DNA of 5,562 nt, taken from Bacteroidota bacterium (GTDB lineage Bacteria > Bacteroidota > Ignavibacteria > SZUA-365). Of the stretch, positions 1 to 5,562 are shown piece after piece. Below the pieces are notes generated by a model, which had not been told where the DNA came from, searched no databases, and saw only the letters and a program-made list of their open reading frames with translations. The translations under genes and the position numbers were made by a program. The stretch's first letter is position 1, and the number at the start of each line of letters is the position of its first letter. The stretch is taken from contig JAGTUW010000261.1 of NCBI GenBank assembly GCA_018224345.1, positions 1-5,562 of the forward strand. The letters are read 5' to 3'.

Positions 1-2
1 AT

Positions 3-419
3 CCCAATGACGCAGGAGATGTCTTCCAGGAAACCTTCACACGATTTTACCGGCACGCACAGAAGCCGGACGAACAGATCAACAATATGCTCGCCTACCT
101 TCTGACCACTGCACGGAATGTGTTCCTCAACACGCAGCGCAACAAGGTGCACTGGTCACCGTTCGACGATGAGAAGGTTGCCGATCAGCTTCCGATGTAC
201 GAACGTTCGGAAATGCTCAACATGATCAGTTCTGCATTGGAATTGCTCAACCATACGTATCGCGAGGCGTTCGTGCTTCGCTTCTATCAGGGACTTTCGT
301 ACAAGGAAATATCGGAGATCACAGGGGATTCCGTCTCCTCTCTGAAGGTACGCGTCATGCGGGCGAAGGAACAGGTCAAAGCCATACTCGCTCCATATAT
401 CAGCGATATGATTCGTTAA
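3..419 (+). CDS. ECF-family RNA polymerase sigma factor (5' end outside the window)
   Basis: This is the C-terminal 138 residues of a sigma-70 superfamily factor of the small extracytoplasmic-function type, which directs RNA polymerase to a dedicated promoter set. The reading frame is open to the left window edge. The sequence DAGDVFQETF (bases 9-38) is the region 2.1-2.2 motif, and AYLLTTARNVFLNTQRNK (from about base 93) matches region 2.3-2.4, which contacts the -10 element. After a short linker, LELLNHTYREAFVLRFYQGL and the helix-turn-helix at about 294-365 form region 4, which binds the -35 element. The in-frame ATG at 87 lies inside region 2, so it is not the start; roughly 25-50 residues are probably missing upstream. 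The stop is four bases before the next gene, a membrane protein with an anti-sigma-like N-terminus, so the two are almost certainly cotranscribed. The family call is firm; the target regulon cannot be told from the sequence. Confidence 0.93.
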   Translation, partial: PNDAGDVFQETFTRFYRHAQKPDEQINNMLAYLLTTARNVFLNTQRNKVHWSPFDDEKVADQLPMYERSEMLNMISSALELLNHTYREAFVLRFYQGLSYKEISEITGDSVSSLKVRVMRAKEQVKAILAPYISDMIR

Positions 420-423
420 TTTT

Positions 424-1938
424 ATGTTTTCAGACCACAGGTATTTCTCGGATATGCAGCACACGGAATTACTTCACCGCTTTTTTGACGAGGGACTTGA
501 TGAGCCGCTTGAGGATGTCCTTTTCGGACAGATGGCACTCGATCCGGAACTGCGTCGGGAGTTTCTTGCGCACCTGAAACTGCATTCCATTGTTCAGGAA
601 GATATGGCGGGCATTACAACCCCCTCGCATGTCTCACACGCATTGTTCACCTCGTTGGGAATGGCTCCGGAGGTCACCGTACCGCCCTCGGCTCTTGCAC
701 GTATGCGACAGGGGACGGCAATGACGCTGTTGGGACTGCGTTCCCTTGTAGTGGAACACCGTCGCTACCTGTACACCGCAGTGTTTTCAGCTATCGCGAC
801 ATCAGTTATTCTTCTCGGTGTGATGGGTGTCTATTCGTCAACCGATTCCGTCACGGACGCAACTGCAACCGGGGCCCTCGCCGTGGAGGCCGGTCCCGGC
901 ACAGAGATCCGGGCACGTACCCCAGCCCCGCGCGCCGGAAGCAACGCCACTGCAGAACAGACCTTCTCTGCCACAGGTGACGGCGGGTCTGAAGCGGGAT
1001 TGGCGGTTGTTGCATCCCCTTCCCGCCCCGAAATGAAGCAAACCTCGGCGAGGGATGTATCTGTTACGCTGGCAGGAGTCGCAGGGTCCGGCGCAGGAAG
1101 CGCAATCTTCGGGAGAAGCGACCTCACGATCAACGCGGATCGTTCCGCGTTGGGAGACTACGCCGTCTCGCCGGCGGTGGAACCCGTTCGGGAAACATCG
1201 TCGCAGAGAACGTTGGGCGATGCGCTCCCACATTCGTTGCCGGTGAACAGCGTGCGTACGGCATCCGATCATTTGCAGGAACGTGCCATGCAGGCAGTGT
1301 TCGATGCAGAGGAAGTTGCAATAGCGGAGACCCCTCCGCACGATGCACCGTGGATGTTTTCACAACCACGGCCATACAGCAGTGTGCTTTCCAACCTGGT
1401 GTTCGAACTGCGGAAATATTACGGCAGGTCTTTTCCTGACATCGATCTTCCGCACAACTCGCATAAAGTCTTTGAGAATATGGCCATCAGCGTGATCTAT
1501 AAAACGACCGAGCATCACGCTTTTGGTTTCGAGTATGGAAGGGAAAGTTTCGGACGCGAATTCCAGCGCACGGATGTTTCCTCGCAATCGTCACTGACTT
1601 TCGATCCGAGTTACGAGCAGGTGTATGAGCCACCGCCGCAGTGGGTTGCCGGTCCGCAGCGCGAACACCGTATGCTGGATCTTTTCGGTGCCGTGTGGAA
1701 ATTGTCTCTTCCCGAATACGGAGTCTTCGACATCGTCTATCCCTACATGCGCAGTTTTGTCGGTGCCACAAAGCTCGGTCCGCTGGGCAAGGTGCGGGCC
1801 GGTCTCGAAATGTATCCCTCCAATTATTCCGCACTGAACATCGGTGTGGAAGGGGGAATGCTCCGCTACACCGTCGACGGTATGGTGTATTACACGACAC
1901 GGCTGAATTTCACTTTCGGTGTCGCTATAGGGTTTTAA
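424..1938 (+). CDS. Putative anti-sigma factor fused to a C-terminal outer-membrane beta-barrel-like domain
   Basis: This 504-residue protein has three parts. Residues 11-65 are helical and charged (LLHRFF..., DPELRREFLAHLKLHSIV) and resemble the short N-terminal domain of anti-sigma factors, but lack the zinc-binding HxxxCxxC motif. Residues about 115-137 form one transmembrane helix, preceded by EHRR, which predicts a cytoplasmic N-terminus. Residues about 139-305 are an Ala/Ser/Thr/Gly/Pro-rich linker. Residues about 317-504 show about eight alternating beta-strands (for example HAFGFEYG, LFGAVWKLSL, LNIGVEGGMLRYTV) and end in NFTFGVAIGF. That end fits the outer-membrane beta-signal: T497, G499, I502 and terminal F504. 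The gene starts four bases after the sigma factor stop, so its likely role is to sequester that sigma factor and release it on an envelope signal. The start is uncertain: no Shine-Dalgarno precedes ATG 424, and ATG 454 (MQHTELL) is equally plausible. The anti-sigma role is inferred from context and architecture, not from a recognised family. Confidence 0.75.
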   Translation: MFSDHRYFSDMQHTELLHRFFDEGLDEPLEDVLFGQMALDPELRREFLAHLKLHSIVQEDMAGITTPSHVSHALFTSLGMAPEVTVPPSALARMRQGTAMTLLGLRSLVVEHRRYLYTAVFSAIATSVILLGVMGVYSSTDSVTDATATGALAVEAGPGTEIRARTPAPRAGSNATAEQTFSATGDGGSEAGLAVVASPSRPEMKQTSARDVSVTLAGVAGSGAGSAIFGRSDLTINADRSALGDYAVSPAVEPVRETSSQRTLGDALPHSLPVNSVRTASDHLQERAMQAVFDAEEVAIAETPPHDAPWMFSQPRPYSSVLSNLVFELRKYYGRSFPDIDLPHNSHKVFENMAISVIYKTTEHHAFGFEYGRESFGREFQRTDVSSQSSLTFDPSYEQVYEPPPQWVAGPQREHRMLDLFGAVWKLSLPEYGVFDIVYPYMRSFVGATKLGPLGKVRAGLEMYPSNYSALNIGVEGGMLRYTVDGMVYYTTRLNFTFGVAIGF

Positions 1939-2005
1939 CGGTTACAACGATGCATCCCTGTGCATACGCCATCGTCGGTCGCGTGTGAATTGCGGCAGGC
2001 AAACG

Positions 2006-2021
2006 CAGGGGTTTTCCCCTG
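2006..2021 (+). other. Short GC hairpin in the serpin leader region
   Basis: CAGGGG (2006-2011) and CCCCTG (2016-2021) form a perfect six-base-pair stem with a TTTT loop. No T-run follows, so it is not a standard intrinsic terminator. It sits in the 131-base gap between the membrane protein and the serpin, ending 35 bases before the serpin ribosome binding site. It could be a weak transcript end for the sigma operon, a 5' UTR stabilising stem, or chance. No convincing promoter can be named in this gap. Confidence 0.35.
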
Positions 2022-2056
2022 AATACCGATATGTCCAGTGTTGCATTGATCATTTC

Positions 2057-2065
2057 AGAAGGAGG
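2057..2065 (+). promoter_or_regulatory. Strong ribosome binding site of the serpin gene
   Basis: AGAAGGAGG ends four bases before ATG 2070. It is an almost full anti-Shine-Dalgarno complement. It decides the start: the in-frame ATG at 2031 lies upstream of this site and would put 13 extra residues ahead of an otherwise ideal lipoprotein signal peptide. Such a strong site is unusual for classical Bacteroidia. Confidence 0.85.
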
Positions 2066-2069
2066 TTTC

Positions 2070-3287
2070 ATGTTCCGTTGCATACTGTTGCTTCTCCCGC
2101 TGTTCATCCTTTCCTGCAGTGATGACACGACAGGACCGGAAACGCCGACGCCGTTGCGCCCGATAAGCAGTGGGGAACTCGCTCTGGCCCGTGCGAACTC
2201 GGCATTCGGATTTTCACTGTTCACGTCGGTGACCGATGCCACGCCGGAAGAAAACGTGTTTCTCTCACCACTGAGTGTCATGATGGCCCTGGGCATGACG
2301 GTCAATGGTGCCGCTGGTGAAACCTGGACCGGGATGCGTCAGGCATTGCATTTCGAAGGGATGACGCAGGAGGAAATCAATCAATCCTGCCACGATATCA
2401 TGGAACTTCTGCTCGGGATGGACCCACAGGTGCGTCTCGACATCGCGAATTCCATCTGGAGCCGTGCGGGATATGCAGTGGAAGAAGATTTTATTGAGAC
2501 CAACCGCCGTTACTTCGACGCAGACATCGAATCGCTTGATTTCGATCGCGCTGATGCGGCCGGCATCATCAATGCCTGGGTCAGCAGGATGACGCAGGGA
2601 CGTATCCCTGAGATCGTCGCTGCACCGATCCCGGATTGGGTGGTGATGTATATCATCAATGCGGTGTATTTCAAGGGAACATGGACGCAGGAGTTTGATC
2701 CTTCGGATACTCGCGACGATTCATTCATCGCAATTGATGGCTCCAGCAGACCGGTGAAAATGATGCAACGTACGGGTTCAACTCGGTACACGCAGGACGA
2801 CCTCGTGGAGATGGTTGATCTGCCGTATGGATGGGATCGTTACAGCATGGCGGTGCTCTTGCCACGGGAGGGGGTGTCACTGGCTGAACTGCGAAAGAAG
2901 CTGTCAACAGAACAATGGGACGCATGGGTGAAGGCACTCAAGGAGAGGGATGTGGCCTTACAGCTCCCGCGTTTTACTCTCGAATATGAAGTGGGCCTGA
3001 ACGATGTCCTTGCATCGATGGGGATGGAGGCTGCTTTCGCTCCCGGACGTGCTGATTTTTCCGGGATAAATCCTGAGAATGAACTGTTCATTTCTGCGGT
3101 CCGGCACAAGACATTCGTGCAGGTCAACGAAGAAGGAACGGAAGCCGCCGCAGTGACCTCTGTCGAAATCGGAGTGACTTCCGTGCCTTCCGTGACAGTG
3201 ATGCGCGTGGATCGTCCGTTTGTCTTTGTCATTCACGAACGCAATACCGGGGCGATTCTCTTTATCGGACAGCTCACCGATATATGA
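2070..3287 (+). CDS. Serpin-family serine protease inhibitor, predicted lipoprotein
   Basis: This 405-residue protein is a full-length serpin, a suicide inhibitor that traps serine (sometimes cysteine) proteases by inserting its cleaved reactive loop into a beta-sheet. The signal peptide (MFRCILLLLPLFILSC) has lipobox ILSC, with the lipidated Cys at 16. The following SDDTT resembles the Bacteroidota lipoprotein export signal, so surface display is likely. Serpin landmarks appear in order: FLSPLSVMMALGM (64-76), NAVYFKGTW (197-205), the hinge EEGTEAAA (354-361), the reactive loop to about 378, and the C-terminal signature MRVDRPFVFVI (378-388). The hinge has Gly at P15, Thr at P14 and Ala at P12-P10, typical of inhibitory serpins. 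Counting from the hinge as in alpha-1-antitrypsin puts the scissile bond at T370-S371, suggesting an elastase-like or subtilisin-like target (inference). It has its own ribosome binding site and terminator, so it is probably monocistronic. A role against host, predator or competitor proteases, or the cell's own secreted ones, is possible. Confidence 0.95.
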   Translation: MFRCILLLLPLFILSCSDDTTGPETPTPLRPISSGELALARANSAFGFSLFTSVTDATPEENVFLSPLSVMMALGMTVNGAAGETWTGMRQALHFEGMTQEEINQSCHDIMELLLGMDPQVRLDIANSIWSRAGYAVEEDFIETNRRYFDADIESLDFDRADAAGIINAWVSRMTQGRIPEIVAAPIPDWVVMYIINAVYFKGTWTQEFDPSDTRDDSFIAIDGSSRPVKMMQRTGSTRYTQDDLVEMVDLPYGWDRYSMAVLLPREGVSLAELRKKLSTEQWDAWVKALKERDVALQLPRFTLEYEVGLNDVLASMGMEAAFAPGRADFSGINPENELFISAVRHKTFVQVNEEGTEAAAVTSVEIGVTSVPSVTVMRVDRPFVFVIHERNTGAILFIGQLTDI

Positions 3288-3316
3288 TGATTGTTTGTAC
3301 ATGAGCAACCCTCCAC

Positions 3317-3356
3317 GAAGGGACCGGCGATCCATCAGTAGTGCCGGTCCTTTTTT
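3317..3356 (+). terminator. Intrinsic terminator after the serpin gene
   Basis: GGACCGGC (3321-3328) pairs perfectly with GCCGGTCC (3343-3350) around a 14-base loop, followed at once by TTTTTT (3351-3356). The A/G residues before the stem can extend the pairing into the T-run. It lies about 30 bases after the serpin stop and separates the serpin from the hydrolase. The remaining 120 bases before the hydrolase hold no gene or promoter that I can support. Confidence 0.9.
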
Positions 3357-3464
3357 ACGTTCGTTCGATTCCGGATTTCCCGACGATGCTGTAGATTGCA
3401 ACAGTTGTCCCTTTCGGCATGCTGTTTCCCGCAGTGCCGGCGTGGGTGAACTGAAACGACAAAC

Positions 3465-3469
3465 GGAGG
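3465..3469 (+). promoter_or_regulatory. Ribosome binding site of the hydrolase gene
   Basis: GGAGG lies seven bases before ATG 3477. A second ATG at 3472 is out of frame and only two bases from this site, so 3477 is the start. Confidence 0.75.
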
Positions 3470-3476
3470 AAATGGA

Positions 3477-4304
3477 ATGTCCGAAAATACGCGGATTGTC
3501 GAACGCACCTTTCATGTACCGGTGGAGGACGACGGGTTGTATGTGAAATTGCTTCTGCATGCAACGCCGGAAGTGGAGGAAGTGAGACCGACCTGGATAT
3601 TTCTTCATGAAGCCCTCGGCAGTGTCGCCCAGTGGAAGAGCTTTCCCTTTGAACTCTGCAGGGCCACGAGCTGCGATGGTGTTGTATATGATCGTGTCGG
3701 ACATGGCCGTTCGACGGCCATGCGGAAAAAGCGTGATACGGATTTCTATCGTGAGGAGGCGGAAGTCTACCTTCACGGTCTGATGCAGGAACTCAACATA
3801 CGTCGTCCGCTGCTTTTCGGACATAGCGACGGCGCGACAATTGCGTTGAAATATGCCGCATGCTTTCCGGATGCGACTGTGGGCGTGGTCTCCGAAGCAG
3901 CGCACGTGTTCATCGAGGAAAGGACATTGAGCGGTATCCGCGATGCGAGAGAGCATTATGCGACGACGGATATGCGTGAAAAACTGTCCCGTTACCATGG
4001 GGAGAAAACCGATGCGGTGTTCACTGCCTGGGCGGAAACATGGCTTGATCCATCACTGACAGAGTGGGAGATGTTCGACGATCTGTGTCGCATTCACAGC
4101 CCTGTGCTTGTGATCCAGGGCGAGGATGATCGCTTCGGCAGCCGCAGGCAGGTGGATGCGATCAGGAAGTACGTTCCCGCCCCGACACAGGTATTGTGGT
4201 TAGAGGGGACTGGCCATGTCCCGCATGTCGAGGCCCGCGAAGTGTTGATCAATCAGACTATCGACTGGTTGTCCTCACTGATAAGCGAAACCGGACTCGA
4301 ATGA
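3477..4304 (+). CDS. Alpha/beta-fold hydrolase
   Basis: This 275-residue protein is a complete single-domain alpha/beta hydrolase of usual family length, with no signal peptide and so probably cytoplasmic. The oxyanion-side loop is LHEALGS (43-49). DRVGHGRS (72-79) is the typical strand-turn motif before the cap. The nucleophile elbow GHSDG (115-119) gives catalytic Ser117. VIQGEDDR (212-219) supplies the acid, most likely Asp218, and GTGHVPH (244-250) the catalytic His247. A helical lid probably covers residues about 142-205. The layout resembles C-C bond hydrolases of the meta-cleavage type and small esterases, but the triad does not identify the substrate. The gene has its own ribosome binding site, follows the serpin terminator and ends in a terminator overlapping its stop, so it looks monocistronic. 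No neighbouring catabolic genes point to a pathway. Confidence 0.92.
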   Translation: MSENTRIVERTFHVPVEDDGLYVKLLLHATPEVEEVRPTWIFLHEALGSVAQWKSFPFELCRATSCDGVVYDRVGHGRSTAMRKKRDTDFYREEAEVYLHGLMQELNIRRPLLFGHSDGATIALKYAACFPDATVGVVSEAAHVFIEERTLSGIRDAREHYATTDMREKLSRYHGEKTDAVFTAWAETWLDPSLTEWEMFDDLCRIHSPVLVIQGEDDRFGSRRQVDAIRKYVPAPTQVLWLEGTGHVPHVEAREVLINQTIDWLSSLISETGLE

Positions 4305-4314
4305 GCCCGGTTTT
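4288..4314. terminator. Hairpin terminator overlapping the hydrolase stop codon
   Basis: AAACCGG (4288-4294) pairs with CCGGTTT (4307-4313). After one A-C mismatch, CTC (4296-4298) pairs with GAG (4303-4305) around a GAAT loop, and the plus strand continues in a T-run. The stem contains the final hydrolase codons and the stop codon at 4302-4304. The A-run on the opposite side means it could also act weakly on minus-strand transcripts from the convergent gene. Confidence 0.75.
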
Positions 4315-4323
4315 GCTGAAAGG

Positions 4324-4369
4324 AAAAATCATATATCCGGAAAGCGACGCGGGGATAGTGCTCCCGGAT
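4324..4369 (-). terminator. Possible weak terminator of the minus-strand T9SS gene
   Basis: CCGGAT (4364-4369) and ATCCGG (4335-4340) form a six-base inverted repeat with a 23-base loop. On the minus strand a run of five T follows at 4328-4324, but six bases away from the stem. The wide loop and the gap to the T-run make this weak. The hairpin at 4288-4314 may be the real end for both convergent transcripts. Confidence 0.3.
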
Positions 4370-5562
4370 CAATGCGAGACAAGAAAGCTGCGTAATTTCT
4401 GCTGTGCACCGCCTTGAACGCGGTAGAAATAGAGCCCCGGTTGCAATAACGCTGTTTTTATCGTCAGTGTCACTGACGCGCCGTAATCCACGATAACACG
4501 TTGTTGTTCGACAGAGCGGCCAAGCAGGTCGTACACTTCCAGGTGCAGATGTGTGGTCTCGCCTGTCTGAACAGGGATGGCGAGAGACGCCGATGCCGGT
4601 TGCGGGTAATGCGGCAGCAGGCGGAATTCTGTTGTTGGGGAGGTTGCATCGATGCCGACCGTGGCATCCACTTCGATTTCGAATGAACGTTGATCCACAC
4701 CGAAGCGGTTGCGTGCTTCGAAGAGGATAGTGTGCGACCCGAGTTGCTGATCCGTGGGTGTCCAGGTGATCATGCCGCTTGACTCACCGATATGAAGTCC
4801 TGCCGGGCCTGCATTCAATGTGAAGGTCGCATCGGGGCGGGCATCAGTACTTGTCTGATACCAGAACGGTTTGCTCGGGCCGATGAGTTGATCGGGGACC
4901 GGGTCAATCCGCGGCACTTTGTAGACTTCCAGCGCAAAGCGCTGTTCGCTGCTTCCGGCATTATTGCTTGCAGATATGACGATCGGGTGTGTCCCGGCCT
5001 GTGCGCGTGACGGTGTCCAGAACACTGTTCCGCGACCGGGTTCAATCAGCATCCCGTCAGGTTTCTCTTCAAGTGCATAGGTGATAGGGGGTGTACCATC
5101 GGCGGTGACCTGATAGGAATACTGCCTTCCCGCTACCGCTTCCGTCACGGGAGTCGACGTGATTTCCGGTGCGGCAGACGCCGGGGCAACGTTGATGCGG
5201 AAGGATTGCTCGTCACTGCCTGAACGATTTTTCGCCACAACAGTCACGTCATGCATCCCTTCCTGATCGCTTGCCGGTGTCCAGAGAATCCGGCCGGTGC
5301 CTGCATGAATGGTCATCCCCGCGGGAGCGGTCGCCAGGCTGTATGCCGGAGCAGGGTCTCCGAAAGCCAGCACGTCATAGGTGTAAAGCAAACCGATGCG
5401 TGCGTTGGTTTTCGGGAGTGTAAGTATGGTCGGCGCATTTCCCGTGAAGCAGCGGTAGGGCAGGGCAGTCGCGGCATGGACCATGCAGGTCAGCGTATCC
5501 TGCTCTGCGGTAAAACGGAACAACCAATATTTTCCCTGGGGAATATAGCGGTTCGCCACCGG
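4369..5562 (-). CDS. T9SS-exported protein with tandem cadherin/Ig-like repeats (N-terminus outside the window)
   Basis: This is the C-terminal portion, about 397 residues, of a larger secreted protein whose frame is open at the right window edge. The GTG at 5557-5559 could start the frame but is followed by no signal peptide, so it is unlikely to be the start. Counting from that codon, residues 42-124, 131-212 and 217-297 are three related beta-sandwich repeats, each with a central WTP motif (W93, W181, W266). They resemble putative-Ig/dystroglycan-type cadherin-like (He_PIG) domains. Residues about 312-396 form a type A T9SS sorting domain: PHYPQPA, LEVYDLLGRSV, LQPGLYFYR and a final FLVSH. 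Family knowledge says this domain takes the protein through the outer membrane and is then cleaved, leaving cargo on the surface or released. The repeats suggest a spacer, adhesin or enzyme scaffold; any catalytic domain would lie outside the window. Residues 1-40 match nothing that I recognise. The gene is convergent with the hydrolase, with 64 bases between their stops. Confidence 0.88.
   Translation of the reverse strand, partial: PVANRYIPQGKYWLFRFTAEQDTLTCMVHAATALPYRCFTGNAPTILTLPKTNARIGLLYTYDVLAFGDPAPAYSLATAPAGMTIHAGTGRILWTPASDQEGMHDVTVVAKNRSGSDEQSFRINVAPASAAPEITSTPVTEAVAGRQYSYQVTADGTPPITYALEEKPDGMLIEPGRGTVFWTPSRAQAGTHPIVISASNNAGSSEQRFALEVYKVPRIDPVPDQLIGPSKPFWYQTSTDARPDATFTLNAGPAGLHIGESSGMITWTPTDQQLGSHTILFEARNRFGVDQRSFEIEVDATVGIDATSPTTEFRLLPHYPQPASASLAIPVQTGETTHLHLEVYDLLGRSVEQQRVIVDYGASVTLTIKTALLQPGLYFYRVQGGAQQKLRSFLVSH
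4669..5436 (-). repeat. Three tandem He_PIG/cadherin-like domain repeats within the T9SS protein
   Basis: The units cover roughly 5436-5188, 5169-4924 and 4911-4669. Each runs through an aromatic-rich strand (YTYDV, YSYQV, FWYQT), a PAG or PDG turn (APAGM, KPDGM, GPAGL), a WTP core (ILWTP, VFWTP, ITWTP), then a G-x-H-x strand and an E-Q-x-F or Q-R-S-F end. The conserved Trp residues are 88 and 85 positions apart. The repeats are related at protein level but clearly diverged, so this is an old domain duplication. Confidence 0.8.

Noticed and set aside
87..419. ATG at 87 as the true start of the sigma factor
   Set aside because: Typical region 2 sequence (DAGDVFQETF and following) is encoded in frame upstream, so the gene extends beyond the left edge.
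838..1341. Minus-strand open frames (including 838-1341 and 831-1133) opposite the linker of the membrane protein
   Set aside because: Their products are Arg/Cys- or Pro/Ala/Ser-rich without domains, as expected opposite a GC-rich low-complexity coding stretch.
1950..1965. ATGCA/TGCAT inverted repeat just after the membrane protein gene as a terminator
   Set aside because: It has only five weak base pairs, a six-base loop and no T-run. A competing ACGATG/CATCGT pairing nearby is equally weak.
1641..1988. Plus-strand open frame overlapping the end of the membrane protein gene
   Set aside because: It is in another frame over the well-supported barrel-like coding sequence, has no ribosome binding site and gives an Arg/Cys-rich product.
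2031..2069. ATG at 2031 as the serpin start
   Set aside because: The strong ribosome binding site at 2057-2065 lies downstream of it, and starting at 2070 gives an ideal lipoprotein signal peptide.
3399..3407. CAACAGTTG palindrome upstream of the hydrolase as an operator
   Set aside because: It is nine bases long with no second copy and no promoter elements that I can place beside it, so chance is enough.
2958..3998. A long minus-strand open frame (346 codons) across the serpin 3' end and the hydrolase
   Set aside because: It lies opposite two well-supported genes, runs through the serpin terminator, and its translation shows no recognisable domain or sensible composition. It is an antisense shadow.

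Overview
The window looks like a chromosomal piece from a bacterium of the Bacteroidota / Ignavibacteriota / Kapabacteria part of the FCB superphylum. The main reason is the minus-strand protein at the right end, which finishes in a type IX secretion (T9SS, Por) C-terminal sorting domain, a signal essentially limited to these phyla. Base composition is moderately GC-rich. Clear Shine-Dalgarno sequences precede the serpin and hydrolase genes. Classical Bacteroidia and Flavobacteriia seldom use such sites, so I lean (inference) towards the Ignavibacteria/Chlorobi/Kapabacteria side.

Layout: (1) 3-419 (+) is the 3' part of an ECF-type sigma factor gene. (2) 424-1938 (+), four bases further on, encodes a 504-residue single-pass membrane protein. 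It has an anti-sigma-like cytoplasmic N-terminus, one transmembrane helix, a long low-complexity linker and a C-terminal domain that looks like a small outer-membrane beta-barrel with a textbook beta-signal. The two genes form a sigma/anti-sigma-type operon. (3) 1939-2069 is a non-coding gap with a short GC hairpin and a strong ribosome binding site. (4) 2070-3287 (+) encodes a serpin made as a lipoprotein, with an inhibitory-type hinge and a sequence after the lipid Cys that resembles the Bacteroidota surface-export signal. It is followed by a clean intrinsic terminator. (5) 3477-4304 (+) encodes an alpha/beta-fold hydrolase with an intact Ser-Asp-His triad; its terminator overlaps its own stop codon. 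(6) 4369-5562 (-), convergent with the hydrolase, is the 3' part of a large T9SS-exported protein with three tandem cadherin/Ig-like repeats.

How they fit together: the first two genes probably form a trans-envelope signalling pair, with the membrane protein holding the sigma factor until an envelope or surface signal releases it. The serpin and the T9SS protein are both predicted to end up at or beyond the outer surface. The hydrolase is predicted to be cytoplasmic. Apart from the sigma/anti-sigma pair, the genes appear to be separate transcription units, and I see no direct evidence that the pair controls them. I found no tRNA, rRNA, CRISPR array, insertion sequence or phage gene. The most unusual item is the anti-sigma-like/beta-barrel fusion, followed by the serpin with a surface-export-like lipoprotein signal.
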